From: Trichomonas tenax
Lineage: Eukaryota; Parabasalia; Trichomonadida; Trichomonadidae
NCBI GenBank assembly: GCA_023091735.1
Contig: JALKBU010000270.1
Coordinates: forward strand, 1-52,760
Length of the DNA: 52,760 nucleotides
Direction of reading: 5' to 3'
The translations under genes and the position numbers were made by a program. The notes beneath the pieces were generated by a model, which made no database searches, was not told the DNA's origin, and saw only the letters and a program-made list of their open reading frames with translations. Positions 52,605 to 52,760 of this stretch are shown piece by piece (position 1 is the stretch's first letter; every line of letters starts with the position of its first letter).

Positions 52605-52760
52605 CTTTTAAATATATTTACGACAGAATTAGTTTTACAAGTTAGGTTCCCCCCTATATAGAAAATAAATTTTTGAATTACTTACAAAACTAACGTTAAT
52701 TTTATTTTAAAAATTATGACTTTATAAAATCTAATCAGTTTTTAAAATAATTTATTTTTT
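52605..52760. other. AT-rich window end without a gene
   Basis: No frame is seen. It contains GTTCCCCCCTATATAG (near 52648), recalling ATCCCCCATGTAGGG at ~51402. The region continues beyond the window. Confidence 0.4.

Noticed and set aside
1..52760. Spliceosomal introns
   Set aside because: No trichomonad-type 5' GTATGT with 3' ACTAACACACAG pair was seen; intact genes read through without gaps.
1..52760. Bacterial origin of the whole window
   Set aside because: Rab, SNARE, APC8, XPF, TBL1-like and uL30 are eukaryotic, and there are no ribosome-binding sites or operons.

Overview
The window looks like nuclear DNA from a trichomonad (parabasalid protist), most likely Trichomonas vaginalis or a close relative. 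It is AT-rich, and the intact genes are intronless, closely packed and on both strands. Several starts lie 9-21 bases downstream of a TCACTTTT or TCATTTT motif, the trichomonad initiator (Inr, TCA then pyrimidine then T/A). One gene resembles the initiator-binding (IBD) family. Pmp-like surface proteins, a BspA-type leucine-rich repeat fragment, ankyrin remnants and Sel1-kinase proteins are all typical trichomonad families. The species call is inference.

Layout. 1-3.5 kb: decayed edge with ankyrin-type pseudogenes, a repeat that recurs inverted at 51 kb, and a foldback palindrome. 3.6-10.1 kb: a TBL1-like LisH/WD40 protein, a dead YeiH/UPF0324 membrane-protein gene split by a 1,459-bp TA-flanked DNA transposon, and XPF/Rad1. 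10.2-18.4 kb: a giant hybrid histidine kinase, ribosomal protein uL30 (RPL7), a small membrane protein and a coiled-coil protein. 18.5-28 kb: two divergent Pmp-like surface proteins, an IBD-like protein, an S28 serine carboxypeptidase, a GH99-like glycosidase and an NT-C2 protein. 27.8-36.5 kb: a graveyard of Pmp-like pseudogenes and a bacterial-type M12B metalloprotease pseudogene around an intact Rab GTPase, with a 340-bp MITE-like element. 36.6-50 kb: gene-dense housekeeping region (possible roadblock-like protein, RRM protein, pseudokinase with Sel1 repeats, Rrp6-like pseudonuclease, helical-repeat protein, Qc-SNARE, APC8, glycosyltransferase-like membrane protein, a Rae1/Bub3-like pseudogene and a SAPS-domain protein). 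50-52.8 kb: BspA-LRR fragment, inverted repeat copy, then a divergent gene pair with GC-rich palindromes that looks like the margin of a large mobile element, possibly a Maverick/Polinton.

The genes do not form one pathway. Housekeeping genes (DNA repair, ribosome, APC/C, SNARE and Rab trafficking) are interspersed with surface or secreted proteins and with mobile or decayed DNA. The strongest observations are: the exact transposon insertion in the YeiH-like gene, where removing the element and one TA restores the frame; an Rrp6/EXOSC10 paralogue that has lost four of five catalytic residues; in-frame GC-rich palindromes in the mobile-like gene at 51.7 kb and related hairpins beside it; a degraded bacterial-type metalloprotease; and a hybrid histidine kinase with altered ATP-binding G boxes.
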